64,000 bases of DNA from assembly GCF_018618755.1 (NCBI RefSeq), contig NZ_JACSMR010000002.1, forward strand, positions 248,001-312,000. Direction: 5' to 3'. Origin of the DNA: Exiguobacterium sp. s193 (GTDB lineage: Bacteria > Bacillota > Bacilli > Exiguobacteriales > Exiguobacteriaceae). The notes beneath the pieces are model-generated. The model ran no database searches and had not been told where the DNA came from. It was given only the letters and a program-made list of their open reading frames with translations. This document shows positions 17,098 to 27,557 of this stretch, one piece after another. A program made the position numbers and the translations under genes. Each line of letters starts with the position of its first letter. Position 1 is the stretch's first letter.

Positions 17098-18018
17098 GTG
17101 AAGTTTGATCAGATGCTGAAACAAGCTGCCCAGCTAGAAGATTCAATCGTTGCGATCGCTTCCGCAGATGACGAAGAAGTCATGGATGCCGTCGCACTCG
17201 CGATTGAACATGACTTAGCTCGCTTTCATTTATTTGGGGATGCAACACGGATTCAAAAGATGACCCATGATCGGGGATTACTTGAATCAAAAATCGTCAT
17301 CACACATACGGCAACAGCTCAAGAAGCAGCAGAACGAGCGGCATATGCTGTTCGTAAAGGGGATGCGAGCGTCTTGATGAAAGGGCTTGTTCCGACAGCA
17401 ACGTTTATGAAAGCTGTTTTGAATAAAGAAACAGGGTTACGTTCCGGAAACGTCTTGTCTCACGTGGCGTTGTTTGAAGTACCGGGTCGCGATTCAGCGA
17501 TCGGGTTAACAGATGCTGCGATTCATATCGCACCGACGCTAGAAGACAAGGTCCACATCATTGAAAATGGCGTATCGGCACTTCGGGCGATCGGCTATAC
17601 ACTTCCGAAAGTAGCGGTCCTTGCAGCAGTAGAGGTCGTTAATCCGACAATGCAGGCGACGATTGACGCCGCCTTATTGACACAGATGAACCGCCGTGGT
17701 CAAATCAAGGATTGCCTTGTCGACGGACCACTCGCGCTTGATAATGCAGTCAACTTAGAAGCAGCCAAACAAAAAGGATTGACGGGTGACGTTGCAGGGG
17801 CAGCGGATCTCCTTGTTGTTCCACAAATCGAGGTCGGAAACGTCATTTATAAATCACTGATGTATTTCGCACATGCTTCGGTCGCAGCGATTTTAGTTGG
17901 AGCGAAAGCACCCGTCGTGCTGACAAGTCGGGCCGATACGGCAGAAGCGAAACTCTATTCATTAGCCTTTGCTTTACTTAACGCGCAACAAACGAAAAAA
18001 ATCAAACAAACAATCTGA
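17098..18018 (+). CDS. ptb: Phosphate butyryltransferase
   Basis: Transfers branched-chain acyl groups or butyryl from CoA to phosphate, making the substrate of Buk. The 306-residue protein is a Pta_PTB-family member with [35 protein letters not shown] and a final block [21 protein letters not shown] 17098 is chosen: GGGGG at 17086-17090 gives good spacing, and an in-frame TTG at 17071 would lie at the predicted transcription start. First gene of the sigma-54 operon. Confidence 0.93.
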   Translation: MKFDQMLKQAAQLEDSIVAIASADDEEVMDAVALAIEHDLARFHLFGDATRIQKMTHDRGLLESKIVITHTATAQEAAERAAYAVRKGDASVLMKGLVPTATFMKAVLNKETGLRSGNVLSHVALFEVPGRDSAIGLTDAAIHIAPTLEDKVHIIENGVSALRAIGYTLPKVAVLAAVEVVNPTMQATIDAALLTQMNRRGQIKDCLVDGPLALDNAVNLEAAKQKGLTGDVAGAADLLVVPQIEVGNVIYKSLMYFAHASVAAILVGAKAPVVLTSRADTAEAKLYSLAFALLNAQQTKKIKQTI

Positions 18019-18031
18019 GGAGGAACTTAAA

Positions 18032-19156
18032 ATGGTTGAAACAAATGTAGAAACACGCTTTAGTATTTTTGAAACAATGGAAATGGAAGATTATGAACAA
18101 GTTGTGTTCTGTCATGATAAAGTTTCAGGATTAAAAGCGATCATCGCCATTCATGATACGACGCTCGGTCCGGCACTTGGCGGTCTTCGCATGTGGAACT
18201 ACGCCTCTGACGAGGAAGCGTTGATTGATGCCCTCCGGTTATCAAAAGGAATGACATATAAAAATGCGGCAGCGGGTCTCAACCTCGGTGGAGGAAAAGC
18301 CGTCATCATCGGTGATGCAAAAACGCAAAAATCAGAAGCGTTGTTCCGTGCGTTCGGTCGTTATGTGCAGTCATTGAACGGTCGTTACATCACAGCAGAG
18401 GACGTCAATACGACGGTTGCTGACATGGATTATATTCACATGGAAACAGATTTCGTGACAGGTGTCAGCCCAGCCTTCGGTTCAAGCGGAAACCCGTCAC
18501 CGGTCACAGCATACGGTGTCTACCGCGGGATGAAAGCAGCAGCAAAAGAAGTCTACGGAACAGATTCGCTTGGTGGAAAGACGATTGCCATCCAAGGTGT
18601 CGGGAACGTGGCGTTCAATCTTTGCCGCCATCTCCATGAAGAAGGGGCAAAATTAATCGTCACGGACATCAATCAAGATGCCTTACGTCGTGCGGAAGAA
18701 GCATTCGGTGCCTTGATTGTCGGACCAGATGAAATTTACAGCGTTGATGCGGACATTTTTGCACCATGTGCGCTTGGTGCAACGTTGAACGACGAAACGA
18801 TTCCACAACTGAAAGTCAAAGTCATCGCCGGCGCAGCAAACAACCAGCTGAAAGAAGACCGCCACGGTGACATGCTCGAAGAACGCGGTATTTTATATGC
18901 GCCAGACTTCGTCATCAATGCAGGTGGAGTCATCAACGTCGCGGACGAACTCGATGGGTACAACCGGGACCGGGCGATGAAAAAAGTCGAACTCGTGTAC
19001 GATGCTGTCGCAAAAGTCATCGAGATTTCAAAACGTGACCACTTGCCGACGTATCGTGCAGCTGAAAAAATGGCAGAAGAGCGGATTGCGACGATGCGTA
19101 GTGCGCGTAGTCAATTCTTACGTCGTGATAAAAATATTTTAGGATCACGCGGATAA
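18032..19156 (+). CDS. bcd: Leucine (branched-chain amino acid) dehydrogenase
   Basis: NAD-dependent oxidative deamination of Leu, Ile and Val to the 2-oxo acids used by the Bkd complex. The 374-residue protein shows the Glu/Leu/Phe/Val dehydrogenase core [10 protein letters not shown], the catalytic Lys in [22 protein letters not shown], and the NAD fold [15 protein letters not shown] strong GGAGGAAC site precedes ATG 18032. Slightly longer than B. subtilis Bcd (364). Confidence 0.95.
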   Translation: MVETNVETRFSIFETMEMEDYEQVVFCHDKVSGLKAIIAIHDTTLGPALGGLRMWNYASDEEALIDALRLSKGMTYKNAAAGLNLGGGKAVIIGDAKTQKSEALFRAFGRYVQSLNGRYITAEDVNTTVADMDYIHMETDFVTGVSPAFGSSGNPSPVTAYGVYRGMKAAAKEVYGTDSLGGKTIAIQGVGNVAFNLCRHLHEEGAKLIVTDINQDALRRAEEAFGALIVGPDEIYSVDADIFAPCALGATLNDETIPQLKVKVIAGAANNQLKEDRHGDMLEERGILYAPDFVINAGGVINVADELDGYNRDRAMKKVELVYDAVAKVIEISKRDHLPTYRAAEKMAEERIATMRSARSQFLRRDKNILGSRG

Positions 19157-19169
19157 GAGGGGGATTCAG

Positions 19170-20273
19170 ATGAGCGAACGTATTTTAACGATCAATCCAG
19201 GTTCGACTTCGACGAAGATTGGGATCTTCGAAGGAACGGAGCAATTGTTTGCGAAAACGTTACGCCACCCAGCTGAAGCGGTCGGAGGACCGCTTCATGC
19301 TCAGCTGGAAATACGGCGTCAAGTGGTGTTGGATGTTTTAGCACAAGAACAGATTGAATTGAAAGCGCTTACTGCAGTCGTCGGACGTGGTGGCTTACTT
19401 CGCCCGCTCGTCAGTGGGACCTATGCCGTCAATCAGGAAATGCGTGAAGATTTGTTGAGTGGCATTTTTGGCGTCCATGCATCGAATCTCGGAGGTCTAC
19501 TAGCAGACGAAATCGCCCGGACATTATCGATTCCATCGTTCATCGTCGATCCAGTCGTCGTAGATGAACTTGAGCCGATTGCCCGACTTACGGGATTACC
19601 TGAACTTGAACGCAAAAGCATTTTTCATGCCTTGAATCAAAAAGCAGTCGCAAAACGATATGCGAAACAAGTGGAGATGCCGTATGAGGAAATGCGCCTG
19701 ATCGTCGCACACATGGGAGGCGGGATTACCGTCGGTGCACATCTCGACGGACGGGTCATCGATGTTAACAATGGCCTTGACGGGGAAGGTTCCTTTTCAC
19801 CGGAACGCAGCGGTTCCCTGCCTGTTGGTCAACTAGTAGAACTATGTTATAGTACCAAGTATAAACTCGAGGAAATGAAGCGTCTGGTCGTAGGGTCAGG
19901 CGGACTTGTCGCGCACCTAGGAACGTATGACGCAATCGAAATCGAACGCCGAATTGACGCCGGGGACGAGAAGGCCGCTTTACTGTATGACGCGATGGCT
20001 TATCGGGTCGCAAAAGAAATTGCTGCCCAAAGTGCAGTTTTATATGGTCAAATCGATGCCATCATTTTAACGGGTGGCTTAGCATACAGCGACCGGTTGA
20101 CGAGTGCGATCGAAGAACGAATTTCTCACCTCGGACAAGTGATCCGGATACCGGGTGAAGATGAGTTACGTGCACTTGCGGAAGGTGTATTACGTGTTTT
20201 ACGCGGAGAAGAAGAAGTTAAGGAATATGGAGGCGAACCAACATGGCTAGAGAATTCGACGTCGTTGTCTTAG
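19170..20273 (+). CDS. buk: Butyrate kinase
   Basis: Acetokinase-family enzyme making ATP and butyrate or branched-chain fatty acids from the acyl phosphate produced by Ptb. The 367-residue protein has the phosphate-binding [14 protein letters not shown], the [13 protein letters not shown] block, [15 protein letters not shown] and [21 protein letters not shown] precedes ATG 19170. The 3' end overlaps lpdV by 31 nt in another frame, which suggests coupling and makes the extreme C-terminus family-atypical. Confidence 0.95.
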   Translation: MSERILTINPGSTSTKIGIFEGTEQLFAKTLRHPAEAVGGPLHAQLEIRRQVVLDVLAQEQIELKALTAVVGRGGLLRPLVSGTYAVNQEMREDLLSGIFGVHASNLGGLLADEIARTLSIPSFIVDPVVVDELEPIARLTGLPELERKSIFHALNQKAVAKRYAKQVEMPYEEMRLIVAHMGGGITVGAHLDGRVIDVNNGLDGEGSFSPERSGSLPVGQLVELCYSTKYKLEEMKRLVVGSGGLVAHLGTYDAIEIERRIDAGDEKAALLYDAMAYRVAKEIAAQSAVLYGQIDAIILTGGLAYSDRLTSAIEERISHLGQVIRIPGEDELRALAEGVLRVLRGEEEVKEYGGEPTWLENSTSLS

Positions 20274-21664
20274 GTGGCGGACCGGGCGGTTATGTCGCGG
20301 CAATTCGTGCTGCACAGGCCGGCAAGACGGTTGCAATCGTAGAACAAGGAAAACTCGGGGGAACCTGTTTACACCGTGGCTGTATCCCTTCAAAGGCACT
20401 TTTAAAATCAGCAGCGGTCTATCAAACAGTTAAACACGCCGCTACATATGGCGTCGACGTACCGGAGTCGTTTTTACGATTCGAACAGGTCAAACAACGG
20501 AAACAAGACATCATCGATGGACTGGAATCCGGGATTCAACATTTAATGAAAAAAGGAAAAATCGAAGTTTTCCATGGTCGGGGATCAATTCTTGGACCAA
20601 GCATCTTTTCGCCGATGCCAGGGACAATCAGTGTCGAACCGGAAGAAGGGGAAGGGGAATTGATTTTACCGCGCCAATTGATTGTCGCGACAGGATCACG
20701 TCCACGTCCGTTAGCCGGTCTGTCGTTTGATTCCGAATATGTCCTCAGCTCAGATGAAGCACTCGACATGAATGCGTTACCCGACTCGATCGTCATCATC
20801 GGTGGCGGTGTCATCGGCATCGAATGGGCCTCGATGTTGACGGACTTTGATGTCAACGTGACGGTCGTCGAGTTTAGCGACCGGATTTTACCGACGGAAG
20901 ATCAAGCAGTCAGTCGTGAAGTCGCCCGTCAACTGAAAAAACGCGGTGTCAAGATTTTGACGAGTACAGCTGCGCAAAGTGATAGCTTTAAGATGACAGA
21001 GTCAGGTGTGACGATCGACGTCGATCGCAACGGTGACATCACGACGCTTGCGGCAGATAAGTTGCTGGTCGCCATCGGACGAATGGCGAACGTCGAAGGG
21101 ATTGGGCTTGAGAACACGAACATCGTCGTCGAGAATGGGTTTATTCAAGTCGATGCTGATTTCCGGACGAAAGACAATCATATCTATGCGATTGGCGACG
21201 TCATCGGACGCCTGCAACTCGCGCACGTTGCATCCGCTGAAGGCGCAAAAGCCGTCGAAGCCATCGTCAATGGATCGACGACACCGCTCAACTACGCATT
21301 TGTCCCGCGCTGTATCTACAGTGTGCCGGAAGCAGCTTCGGTCGGTCTGACGGAAGCAGAAGCAAAAAATGCCGGGATGGATGTCAAAACGGGAATGTTT
21401 TCGTTTAACGGCCTTGGTAAGGCTCGCATCGAAGGTGAAGCCGCCGGATTCATCAAATTGGTCTCTGATGCGAAAACAGACGATTTAGTCGGTGTCCATA
21501 TCGTCGGACCAAAAGCAACGGAACTAATTAGTGAAGGTGGACTGGCGCTTGTATTAAATGCGACGGCATGGGAAGTCGGACAGCTCGTTCACCCGCACCC
21601 AGCCCTGTCAGAAGCATTCGGTGAAGCAGCACTCGCAGTTGACGGATTAGCGGTTCACGCATAA
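20243..21664 (+). CDS. lpdV: Dihydrolipoyl dehydrogenase (E3) of the Bkd complex
   Basis: FAD enzyme reoxidising the lipoyl groups of E2 with NAD. The 473-residue protein shows the FAD motif [13 protein letters not shown], the redox disulfide [13 protein letters not shown], the NAD motif [30 protein letters not shown] and the catalytic [22 protein letters not shown] site lies inside the end of buk. It belongs to the operon-specific E3 (LpdV) rather than the pyruvate dehydrogenase E3. Confidence 0.95.
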   Translation: MAREFDVVVLGGGPGGYVAAIRAAQAGKTVAIVEQGKLGGTCLHRGCIPSKALLKSAAVYQTVKHAATYGVDVPESFLRFEQVKQRKQDIIDGLESGIQHLMKKGKIEVFHGRGSILGPSIFSPMPGTISVEPEEGEGELILPRQLIVATGSRPRPLAGLSFDSEYVLSSDEALDMNALPDSIVIIGGGVIGIEWASMLTDFDVNVTVVEFSDRILPTEDQAVSREVARQLKKRGVKILTSTAAQSDSFKMTESGVTIDVDRNGDITTLAADKLLVAIGRMANVEGIGLENTNIVVENGFIQVDADFRTKDNHIYAIGDVIGRLQLAHVASAEGAKAVEAIVNGSTTPLNYAFVPRCIYSVPEAASVGLTEAEAKNAGMDVKTGMFSFNGLGKARIEGEAAGFIKLVSDAKTDDLVGVHIVGPKATELISEGGLALVLNATAWEVGQLVHPHPALSEAFGEAALAVDGLAVHA

Positions 21665-21677
21665 GGAGGAATAACGG

Positions 21678-22691
21678 ATGGAAAAAATAGAATTCAAAGA
21701 ACTCGTTGAGCTCGGATTGACGGAGCAAGATGCAATCCAGATGTTCGAGACGATGGTACGGGCACGAAAAATTGATGAGCGGATGTGGAAATTGAACCGG
21801 GCAGGTAAGATTCCATTCCTCGTTTCTTGCCAAGGGCAAGAAGCGGCGCAAGTCGGTGCGGCATTCGCACTCGAAAAAGGAACGGATTATATTTTACCGT
21901 ACTACCGTGATTTAGGGGTCGTCCTTCATTTCGGTCAAACGTCGCGTGACATCATGTTGTCTGCGTTCGCGAAAGCAGAAGATCCGAACTCAGGTGGACG
22001 TCAAATGCCGGGACACTATGGCTCACGTGCCTTAAACATCGTCACGGGATCAAGTCCCGTCACGACACAAGTCCCGCATGCGGTCGGGATCGCCCTTGCT
22101 GCGAAAATGCGTAAGGAACCACTTGTCGCGTACGTTTCGTTTGGTGAAGGATCATCGAACCAAGGGGATTTCCATGAAGGGGCGAACTTTGCCGGGATTC
22201 ATAAATTACCGGTGATTCTCTTCTGTGAGAACAATAAATATGCGATTTCAACACCACTCTCGAAACAATTGTCAGCGAAACATGTCGCAGACCGTGCAAT
22301 TGGTTACGGTATGCCCGGTGTGACGATTGACGGGATTGATCCACTTGCTGTCTATAAAGCAGTCAAGGAAGCACGTGACCGTGGTATCCGTGGAGAAGGT
22401 CCGACGTTAATCGAAGTCGAAGTTGAACGCCTTGTCCCTCACTCGTCAGACGATGATGATAAATCGTATCGTTCGGCCGAAGAACTGGCAGAACTAAAAA
22501 CACGCGACGGGATTAAGATTTTCCGGGCGAAATTGATTGATATGGGTGTCTTGACTGAAGAGTCAGCGACAGAAATCGAGACGACACTCGAACGTGAAGT
22601 CGAAGAAGCGACGGCTTACGCAGAAGCAGCGGCGTATGACTTGCCGGAAAACGCACTTCGTTACGTGTACGACGAGGAGGAAACGAAATGA
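21678..22691 (+). CDS. bkdAA: Branched-chain 2-oxoacid dehydrogenase E1 alpha
   Basis: Thiamine-diphosphate subunit that decarboxylates the branched-chain 2-oxo acids. The 337-residue protein has ARKIDERMWKLNRAG, PYYRDLGVVLHFG and the TPP-binding motif SFGEGSSNQGDFHEG...ENNKYAISTP; HSSDDDDKSYRS is the phosphorylation-loop equivalent. AAGGAGGAA precedes ATG 21678. Its stop overlaps the bkdAB start by 4 nt. Confidence 0.95.
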   Translation: MEKIEFKELVELGLTEQDAIQMFETMVRARKIDERMWKLNRAGKIPFLVSCQGQEAAQVGAAFALEKGTDYILPYYRDLGVVLHFGQTSRDIMLSAFAKAEDPNSGGRQMPGHYGSRALNIVTGSSPVTTQVPHAVGIALAAKMRKEPLVAYVSFGEGSSNQGDFHEGANFAGIHKLPVILFCENNKYAISTPLSKQLSAKHVADRAIGYGMPGVTIDGIDPLAVYKAVKEARDRGIRGEGPTLIEVEVERLVPHSSDDDDKSYRSAEELAELKTRDGIKIFRAKLIDMGVLTEESATEIETTLEREVEEATAYAEAAAYDLPENALRYVYDEEETK

Positions 22692-23671
22692 CGACATTAA
22701 GTTTAATTGAAGCAATCAATAGCGCGATCAAAGAAGAAATGGAACGTGATGATTCTGTCTTTATCTTAGGTGAGGACGTCGGTGTCCGTGGTGGCGTGTT
22801 CCGGGCGACACAAGGATTGCTTGAGCAGTTCGGAGAAGAACGTGTCATCGATGCACCACTTGCTGAGAGTGCGATCGCGGGTGTCGGGATCGGAGCTGCC
22901 ATGTACGGCATGCGTCCGATTGCTGAGATGCAGTTCGCCGACTTCATCATGCCGGCCGTCAACCAAATCGTCAGTGAAGCCGCAAAAATCCGGTATCGTT
23001 CGAACAACGACTGGATTTGTCCAATCGTCATCCGTGCACCATTTGGTGGCGGCATTCATGGTGCGTTGTACCATTCGCAATCGGTCGAAGCGATGTTCAA
23101 TTCGACGCCGGGTCTAAAAATCGTCATTCCGTCAAACCCATACGATGCCAAAGGCTTATTAAAAGCGGCGATTCGCTCGAATGATCCTGTTTTGTTCTTT
23201 GAACATAAACGGGGTTACCGATTGTTAAAAGGTGAAGTTCCGGAAGAGGACTACACGGTTGAAATCGGGAAGGCCGACGTCAAACGGGACGGAGAAGACG
23301 TCACCGTCATCACGTACGGACTTTGTGTCCAAATGGCGCTTGACGCAGCAGCGCGCCTTGAAAAAGACGGTATCGACGTCCATATCCTCGATCTTCGGAC
23401 CGTCTATCCGATCGACCGGGCGGCAGTCGTCGCAGCGGCGCAAAAAACGGGGAAAGTCTTGCTTGTGACGGAAGATAATAAAGAAGGCAGTGTCATGAGT
23501 GAAGTCTCGGCAATCATCGCGGAAGAAGCCTTGTTCGATCTTGATGCACCAGTCGAACGATTGTGCGGACCCGATGTACCGGCGATGCCATACGCACCGA
23601 CGATGGAGAAGTTCTTCAACATCTCAAGCGAAAAAATCGAAGATAAAATCCGGACGCTCTACGCGTACTGA
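22688..23671 (+). CDS. bkdAB: Branched-chain 2-oxoacid dehydrogenase E1 beta
   Basis: Second half of the E1 heterotetramer. The 327-residue protein shows the TPP-pyrimidine glutamate region FILGEDVGVRGGVFRAT, the substrate block APLAESAIAGVGIGAAMYGMRP, RAPFGGGIHGALYHSQS and a C-terminal transketolase domain. CGAGGAGGAA lies inside the end of bkdAA. Confidence 0.95.
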   Translation: MTTLSLIEAINSAIKEEMERDDSVFILGEDVGVRGGVFRATQGLLEQFGEERVIDAPLAESAIAGVGIGAAMYGMRPIAEMQFADFIMPAVNQIVSEAAKIRYRSNNDWICPIVIRAPFGGGIHGALYHSQSVEAMFNSTPGLKIVIPSNPYDAKGLLKAAIRSNDPVLFFEHKRGYRLLKGEVPEEDYTVEIGKADVKRDGEDVTVITYGLCVQMALDAAARLEKDGIDVHILDLRTVYPIDRAAVVAAAQKTGKVLLVTEDNKEGSVMSEVSAIIAEEALFDLDAPVERLCGPDVPAMPYAPTMEKFFNISSEKIEDKIRTLYAY

Positions 23672-23684
23672 GGGGGACCCGTCA

Positions 23685-24959
23685 ATGAAGACAGAAACAT
23701 TAACGATGCCACAACTTGGTGAGAGCGTGACGGAAGGAACGATTTCGTTATGGCTCGTCAAACCAGGAGATACTGTCAAAAAGTATGATCCGATTGCTGA
23801 AGTCATCACTGATAAAGTGACAGCCGAAGTGCCGTCGTCGTTTGATGGTGTCATCGACAAGCTGCTCGCTGAAGAAGGGGACACTCTCCAAGTCGGGGAA
23901 GCGATTGTTACGTTACAAGTCAGTGGTGGATCGACGGAAGTCGCAGCGACTGAAGAAGAAATTCCAGCTGTAAAAGAGCAGGTGACGGAGACGGATCAGT
24001 CGATGAAAAAACGCTATTCACCAGCCGTGCTGAAGTTATCAGCAGAACACGGCATCAACCTCGATCACGTCAATGGGACGGGAGCGGGCGGTCGCATTAC
24101 ACGCAAAGATTTGTTGAAACTCGTTGAATCCGGTCAAATCAATCAGCCGGACGTTGTCGAGGCGCCAACGATCGAGACCGTACCGACGCCGGCAAAAGCG
24201 GCAACCGAGGCACCGGCACCGAAGTCTGCGCCAAAACCGACGATGAGTACGACGGAAGACGGCGATATTGAAATTCCGACGGCGGGTGTCCGTCAAGCGA
24301 TCGCGAGTAACATGGTGCGCTCGAAACAGGAAGCACCACACGCCTGGTTGATGGTAGAAGTCGACGTGACGAATCTGGTCGAAGCACGGAATCGTCATAA
24401 AGATCAGTTCTTCAAACAAGAAGGCGTCAAATTGACGTTCTTGCCGTTCTTCATGAAAGCAACAGTCGAAGGACTGAAGAAACATCCAATCATGAACTCG
24501 CAGTGGGCAGGCGATAAGATCATTCAAAAACGAGCGATCAACTTATCTCTCGCCGTCGCGACGCAAGACGCGTTATTCGTCCCGGTCGTCAAACATGCGG
24601 ATGAACTGAGCATTAAAGGACTCGCTCGGGCAATCGATGACTTCGGTAAACGGGCGCAGGCCGGCAAGTTATCATCAAGCGAGATGCAAGGTGGTACGTT
24701 TACCGTCAATAACACGGGTTCATTTGGTTCGATCCAATCGGCACCGATCTTGAACTTCCCGCAAGCGGCGATTTTATCCGTCGAATCAATCGTCAAGCGC
24801 CCGGTTTGGGTCAACGGCATGTTCGCAGCACGTGACATGGTCAACTTATGTATGTCGATCGATCACCGTGTGCTCGACGGGTTAGTGGCCGGCCAATTCC
24901 TGCAGACGGTCAAGCATGCGCTCGAATCGATCGACCCGGATCAACTTGCTTTATACTAA
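23685..24959 (+). CDS. bkdB: Branched-chain 2-oxoacid dehydrogenase E2 (lipoamide acyltransferase)
   Basis: Core of the Bkd complex; passes the acyl group to CoA. The 424-residue protein has one lipoyl domain (about 1-80, lipoylated Lys in ITDKVTAEVPS), a peripheral subunit-binding domain (YSPAVLKLSAEHGINLDHVNGTG), an Ala/Pro linker (about 145-190) and the catalytic domain with the His/Asp motif SIDHRVLDG. ATG 23685 follows AGGGGGA. Branched acyl-CoAs from this pathway prime branched-chain fatty acids. There is no clear terminator before the trp leader promoter. Confidence 0.95.
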   Translation: MKTETLTMPQLGESVTEGTISLWLVKPGDTVKKYDPIAEVITDKVTAEVPSSFDGVIDKLLAEEGDTLQVGEAIVTLQVSGGSTEVAATEEEIPAVKEQVTETDQSMKKRYSPAVLKLSAEHGINLDHVNGTGAGGRITRKDLLKLVESGQINQPDVVEAPTIETVPTPAKAATEAPAPKSAPKPTMSTTEDGDIEIPTAGVRQAIASNMVRSKQEAPHAWLMVEVDVTNLVEARNRHKDQFFKQEGVKLTFLPFFMKATVEGLKKHPIMNSQWAGDKIIQKRAINLSLAVATQDALFVPVVKHADELSIKGLARAIDDFGKRAQAGKLSSSEMQGGTFTVNNTGSFGSIQSAPILNFPQAAILSVESIVKRPVWVNGMFAARDMVNLCMSIDHRVLDGLVAGQFLQTVKHALESIDPDQLALY

Positions 24960-24963
24960 ATAG

Positions 24964-24995
24964 TTGACAGGTCGCCCGAAGCGACGTAATATAAT
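24964..24995 (+). promoter_or_regulatory. Promoter of the trp operon leader
   Basis: TTGACA (24964-24969), a 17-nt spacer containing the small inverted repeat GTCGC-CCGAA-GCGAC, and TAATATAAT (24987-24995). It begins only 5 nt after the bkdB stop, so some read-through from the bkd operon is possible. Confidence 0.75.
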
Positions 24996-24999
24996 AAAC

Positions 25000-25280
25000 A
25001 ATTGAACAACACAACGCTACGACGAAGAAGAGTAGCCTGTGAAACGATTAAAGAGAGCTGATGGGTGGTGCGAATCAGTATCGGGAAACAGGTGAATGGG
25101 CTTTTGAGCATCAGACCGAACTTACAGTAGGCTCTGACGGTGACCTCCCGTTATCGAGGACGACGAATCAGGTGCGCCGGTTCGTTCGAGGGGACTATTT
25201 GGATAGTCAACGAAGGTGGTACCGCGGGTTTTCCCGTCCTTCATGTGAATCATCACATGACTGGACAGGAAGACCCTTTT
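25000..25280 (+). promoter_or_regulatory. T-box riboswitch 1 (tRNA-Trp sensing) of the trp operon
   Basis: Contains AGAGAG (25052-25057), a Stem I specifier loop GTGAATGGGC with the Trp codon TGG (25097-25099), and the conserved T-box AAGGTGGTACCGCG (25213-25226). A terminator stem runs from 25226 to 25276 with a short T4 tail. Uncharged tRNA-Trp should stabilise the antiterminator and allow read-through. It is the first of two in series. Confidence 0.9.
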
Positions 25281-25309
25281 CGTATACAACAACATAAAAA
25301 AATCGATGA

Positions 25310-25572
25310 ATGAGTTAAGTAGTTAAACACATCACTGTTTCAGAGAGCCGGAGAAGGGTGGGACTTCGGCACAGGGAGGTTTAATGAATGGTCTCATGAG
25401 AGCATGGCTGAATTTACAGTAGGTCATGACGGAAGCCCCCGTTATCGCAGGCTACGGTGTCCCTGATAGAGGAAGCACCGGAAAAGTGGGAACGCAACAA
25501 ACGTTCCAATCGAGGTGGCACCGCGAGTTAATCGTCCTCCATGTAGCAATTGCTATGTGGAGGACTTTTTTT
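25310..25572 (+). promoter_or_regulatory. T-box riboswitch 2 (tRNA-Trp sensing) of the trp operon
   Basis: A second complete element: AGAGAG (25342-25347), specifier loop ATGAATGGTC with TGG (25389-25391), T-box GAGGTGGCACCGCG (25512-25525) and a strong terminator (GTCCTCC 25534-25540 with GGAGGAC 25559-25565, seven T residues). The trpE ribosome site follows at 25578. Two elements in series should give tight, cooperative control. Confidence 0.92.
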
Positions 25573-25593
25573 ATATCAGGAGGCGAAATCAGG

Positions 25594-26988
25594 ATGATTC
25601 AGACAGAGGAATTAGTAATCGAACGACTTGAGATGAACGGGGACGAGCTGACACCGATTTCGATTTTTCGACGCATCGACGGGGAACGAAAGTGTTTACT
25701 CGAAAGTTCGACCCAGTCCGGCAATGCACGTTACTCGATTATCGGCGTCGACCCAGTCGCTCTGCTACGGGCAGAGGGGAATCAAGTCACGCGGCATGAT
25801 TTAAAGACGGACGAATCGGTTACGACGACCGGTGACCCGGTCCGTTTACTGCAAAACTACATCACACGACCAACAAGTGAGCTGGACTTACCCTTTTTAA
25901 GTGGGGCGATCGGCTATGTCGGCTACGACACGATTCGCACCTATGAAAATATCGGCGTGATGCCAAAGGTTGACCGGAATCTACCGGATGCGTTACTCGC
26001 CGTCTATGATGAAATCATTTTATATGATCATCTGGAACACCGTGTCCACTTAGTCCATACGTCACTCGGTGGTGTGACGGACCGCAGTGAGATGTTGGAG
26101 CGGCTAAAGCAAAGAAAGCAACAACTCGAACGGACCGGGGAGCAAACGTTGCTCGAACGCCCCCTTGAAAATATTTCATACCAACTGCAGATGGAGAAGG
26201 AAGACTTTATCCGGCTCGTAGAACAAGCGAAACAACATATTCGGCAAGGTGACGTCTTCCAATTAGTGTTATCGCAACGACTCGATGCGACGTTCGCTGG
26301 TGATCCGTTCCACTTTTACCGGAAGTTACGGCAAGACAACCCGAGCCCTTATCTCTTTTATATCGACCTTGGCGAGTTGATTGTCCTCGGGGCATCGCCG
26401 GAAAGTCTCGTTCAAGTCAAGGGAAGACGCGTGACGACGAATCCGATCGCCGGGACACGGCGCAGAGGACAAACGAAACAAGAAGACGAACGGTTGGCAG
26501 CTGAGCTCGTCGCAGACGAGAAGGAACGGGCCGAACATCGGATGCTCGTCGACCTTGGACGAAACGATCTCGGCAAGGTCTGTCAGGTCGGAAGCATCAA
26601 CGTGTCACGCTATATGGAAGTCGAACGTTTCAAAAACGTGATGCATCTTGTCTCCGTCGTCGAAGGGACGTTAGCGGACGGGCAGACAGGAGCCGATGCT
26701 TTGATTTCTTGTTTACCCGCCGGCACGGTCTCCGGCGCGCCGAAGATTCGGGCGATGCAATTGATTGAACAGTATGAAACGTTGAAGCGGGAAGTATATG
26801 CAGGTGCCGTCGGATACTTCGATGTCAGTGGAAATCTTGATTTTGCGCTCGCGATCCGGACGATGGTCATCAAAGATGGTACGGCCTATGTCCAAGCCGG
26901 TGCTGGCATCGTCTATGACTCGGACCCGACGCTTGAATATGAAGAGACACTGCATAAAGCGAAGTCGTTACTGGAGGTTTGGAAATGA
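25594..26988 (+). CDS. trpE: Anthranilate synthase component I
   Basis: Makes anthranilate from chorismate using ammonia from TrpG. The 464-residue protein has the tryptophan feedback-site motif CLLESST (about residue 35), the QLVLSQRLDATF, SPESLVQVKGRRVTTNPIAGTRRRG, DLGRNDLGKV and GTVSGAPKIRAMQLIE catalytic blocks. AGGAGG at 25578-25583 and ATG 25594 set the start; upstream in-frame codons lie in the T-box. Stop overlaps trpG (ATGA). Confidence 0.96.
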   Translation: MIQTEELVIERLEMNGDELTPISIFRRIDGERKCLLESSTQSGNARYSIIGVDPVALLRAEGNQVTRHDLKTDESVTTTGDPVRLLQNYITRPTSELDLPFLSGAIGYVGYDTIRTYENIGVMPKVDRNLPDALLAVYDEIILYDHLEHRVHLVHTSLGGVTDRSEMLERLKQRKQQLERTGEQTLLERPLENISYQLQMEKEDFIRLVEQAKQHIRQGDVFQLVLSQRLDATFAGDPFHFYRKLRQDNPSPYLFYIDLGELIVLGASPESLVQVKGRRVTTNPIAGTRRRGQTKQEDERLAAELVADEKERAEHRMLVDLGRNDLGKVCQVGSINVSRYMEVERFKNVMHLVSVVEGTLADGQTGADALISCLPAGTVSGAPKIRAMQLIEQYETLKREVYAGAVGYFDVSGNLDFALAIRTMVIKDGTAYVQAGAGIVYDSDPTLEYEETLHKAKSLLEVWK

Positions 26989-27551
26989 TTTTATTGATTG
27001 ATAACTATGATTCCTTTACCTATAACTTGTATCAATATGCGGCGGAACATACCGACGTACACGTCGTCCGTAACGATGCGATGACGATTGAAGGCATTCA
27101 AGACTTGAAACCGGACGGGATCATTTTATCGCCGGGACCTGGCAACCCGAACGATGCTGGGATTTGTCTAGATGTCATCAAACAACTGTCCGGCTCGATT
27201 CCGATCCTTGGCGTCTGTCTCGGTCATCAAGCCATCGGACAAGCTTTCGGGGGACAAGTCGTCCAGGCAACGGACATCATGCACGGCAAGACATCGATGA
27301 TTCGACAGAACGGGAACTTATTTAAGGGACTGGCGGAACAATTCGAAGTCATGCGGTATCATTCATTGATTGTCGACCGCGAGACGACACCCGACGTGTT
27401 ACAGATTACGGCAGAAACGGCGGACGGGACAATCATGGCATTTGAACATGTCGAACACCCGACGTATGGGATTCAGTTTCACCCAGAGTCGGTCGGAACG
27501 ATCGACGGAAAACAAATCGTCAAACGATTCATTGAACTGACAAGGGAGTGA
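26985..27551 (+). CDS. trpG: Anthranilate synthase component II (glutamine amidotransferase)
   Basis: Class I glutaminase supplying ammonia to TrpE. The 188-residue protein starts MILLIDNYDSFTYNLYQY and shows the nucleophile Cys in GVCLGHQAIGQAFGG and the His/Glu pair in YGIQFHPESVGT. B. subtilis lacks trpG in its trp operon and shares pabA; here a copy sits in the operon between trpE and trpD. Dual use in folate synthesis cannot be excluded. Confidence 0.94.
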   Translation: MILLIDNYDSFTYNLYQYAAEHTDVHVVRNDAMTIEGIQDLKPDGIILSPGPGNPNDAGICLDVIKQLSGSIPILGVCLGHQAIGQAFGGQVVQATDIMHGKTSMIRQNGNLFKGLAEQFEVMRYHSLIVDRETTPDVLQITAETADGTIMAFEHVEHPTYGIQFHPESVGTIDGKQIVKRFIELTRE

Positions 27552-27557
27552 CGAGAT

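Noticed and set aside
25061-25297. Open frame of 78 codons before trpE
   Set aside because: Lies wholly inside T-box 1, whose motifs explain the sequence.
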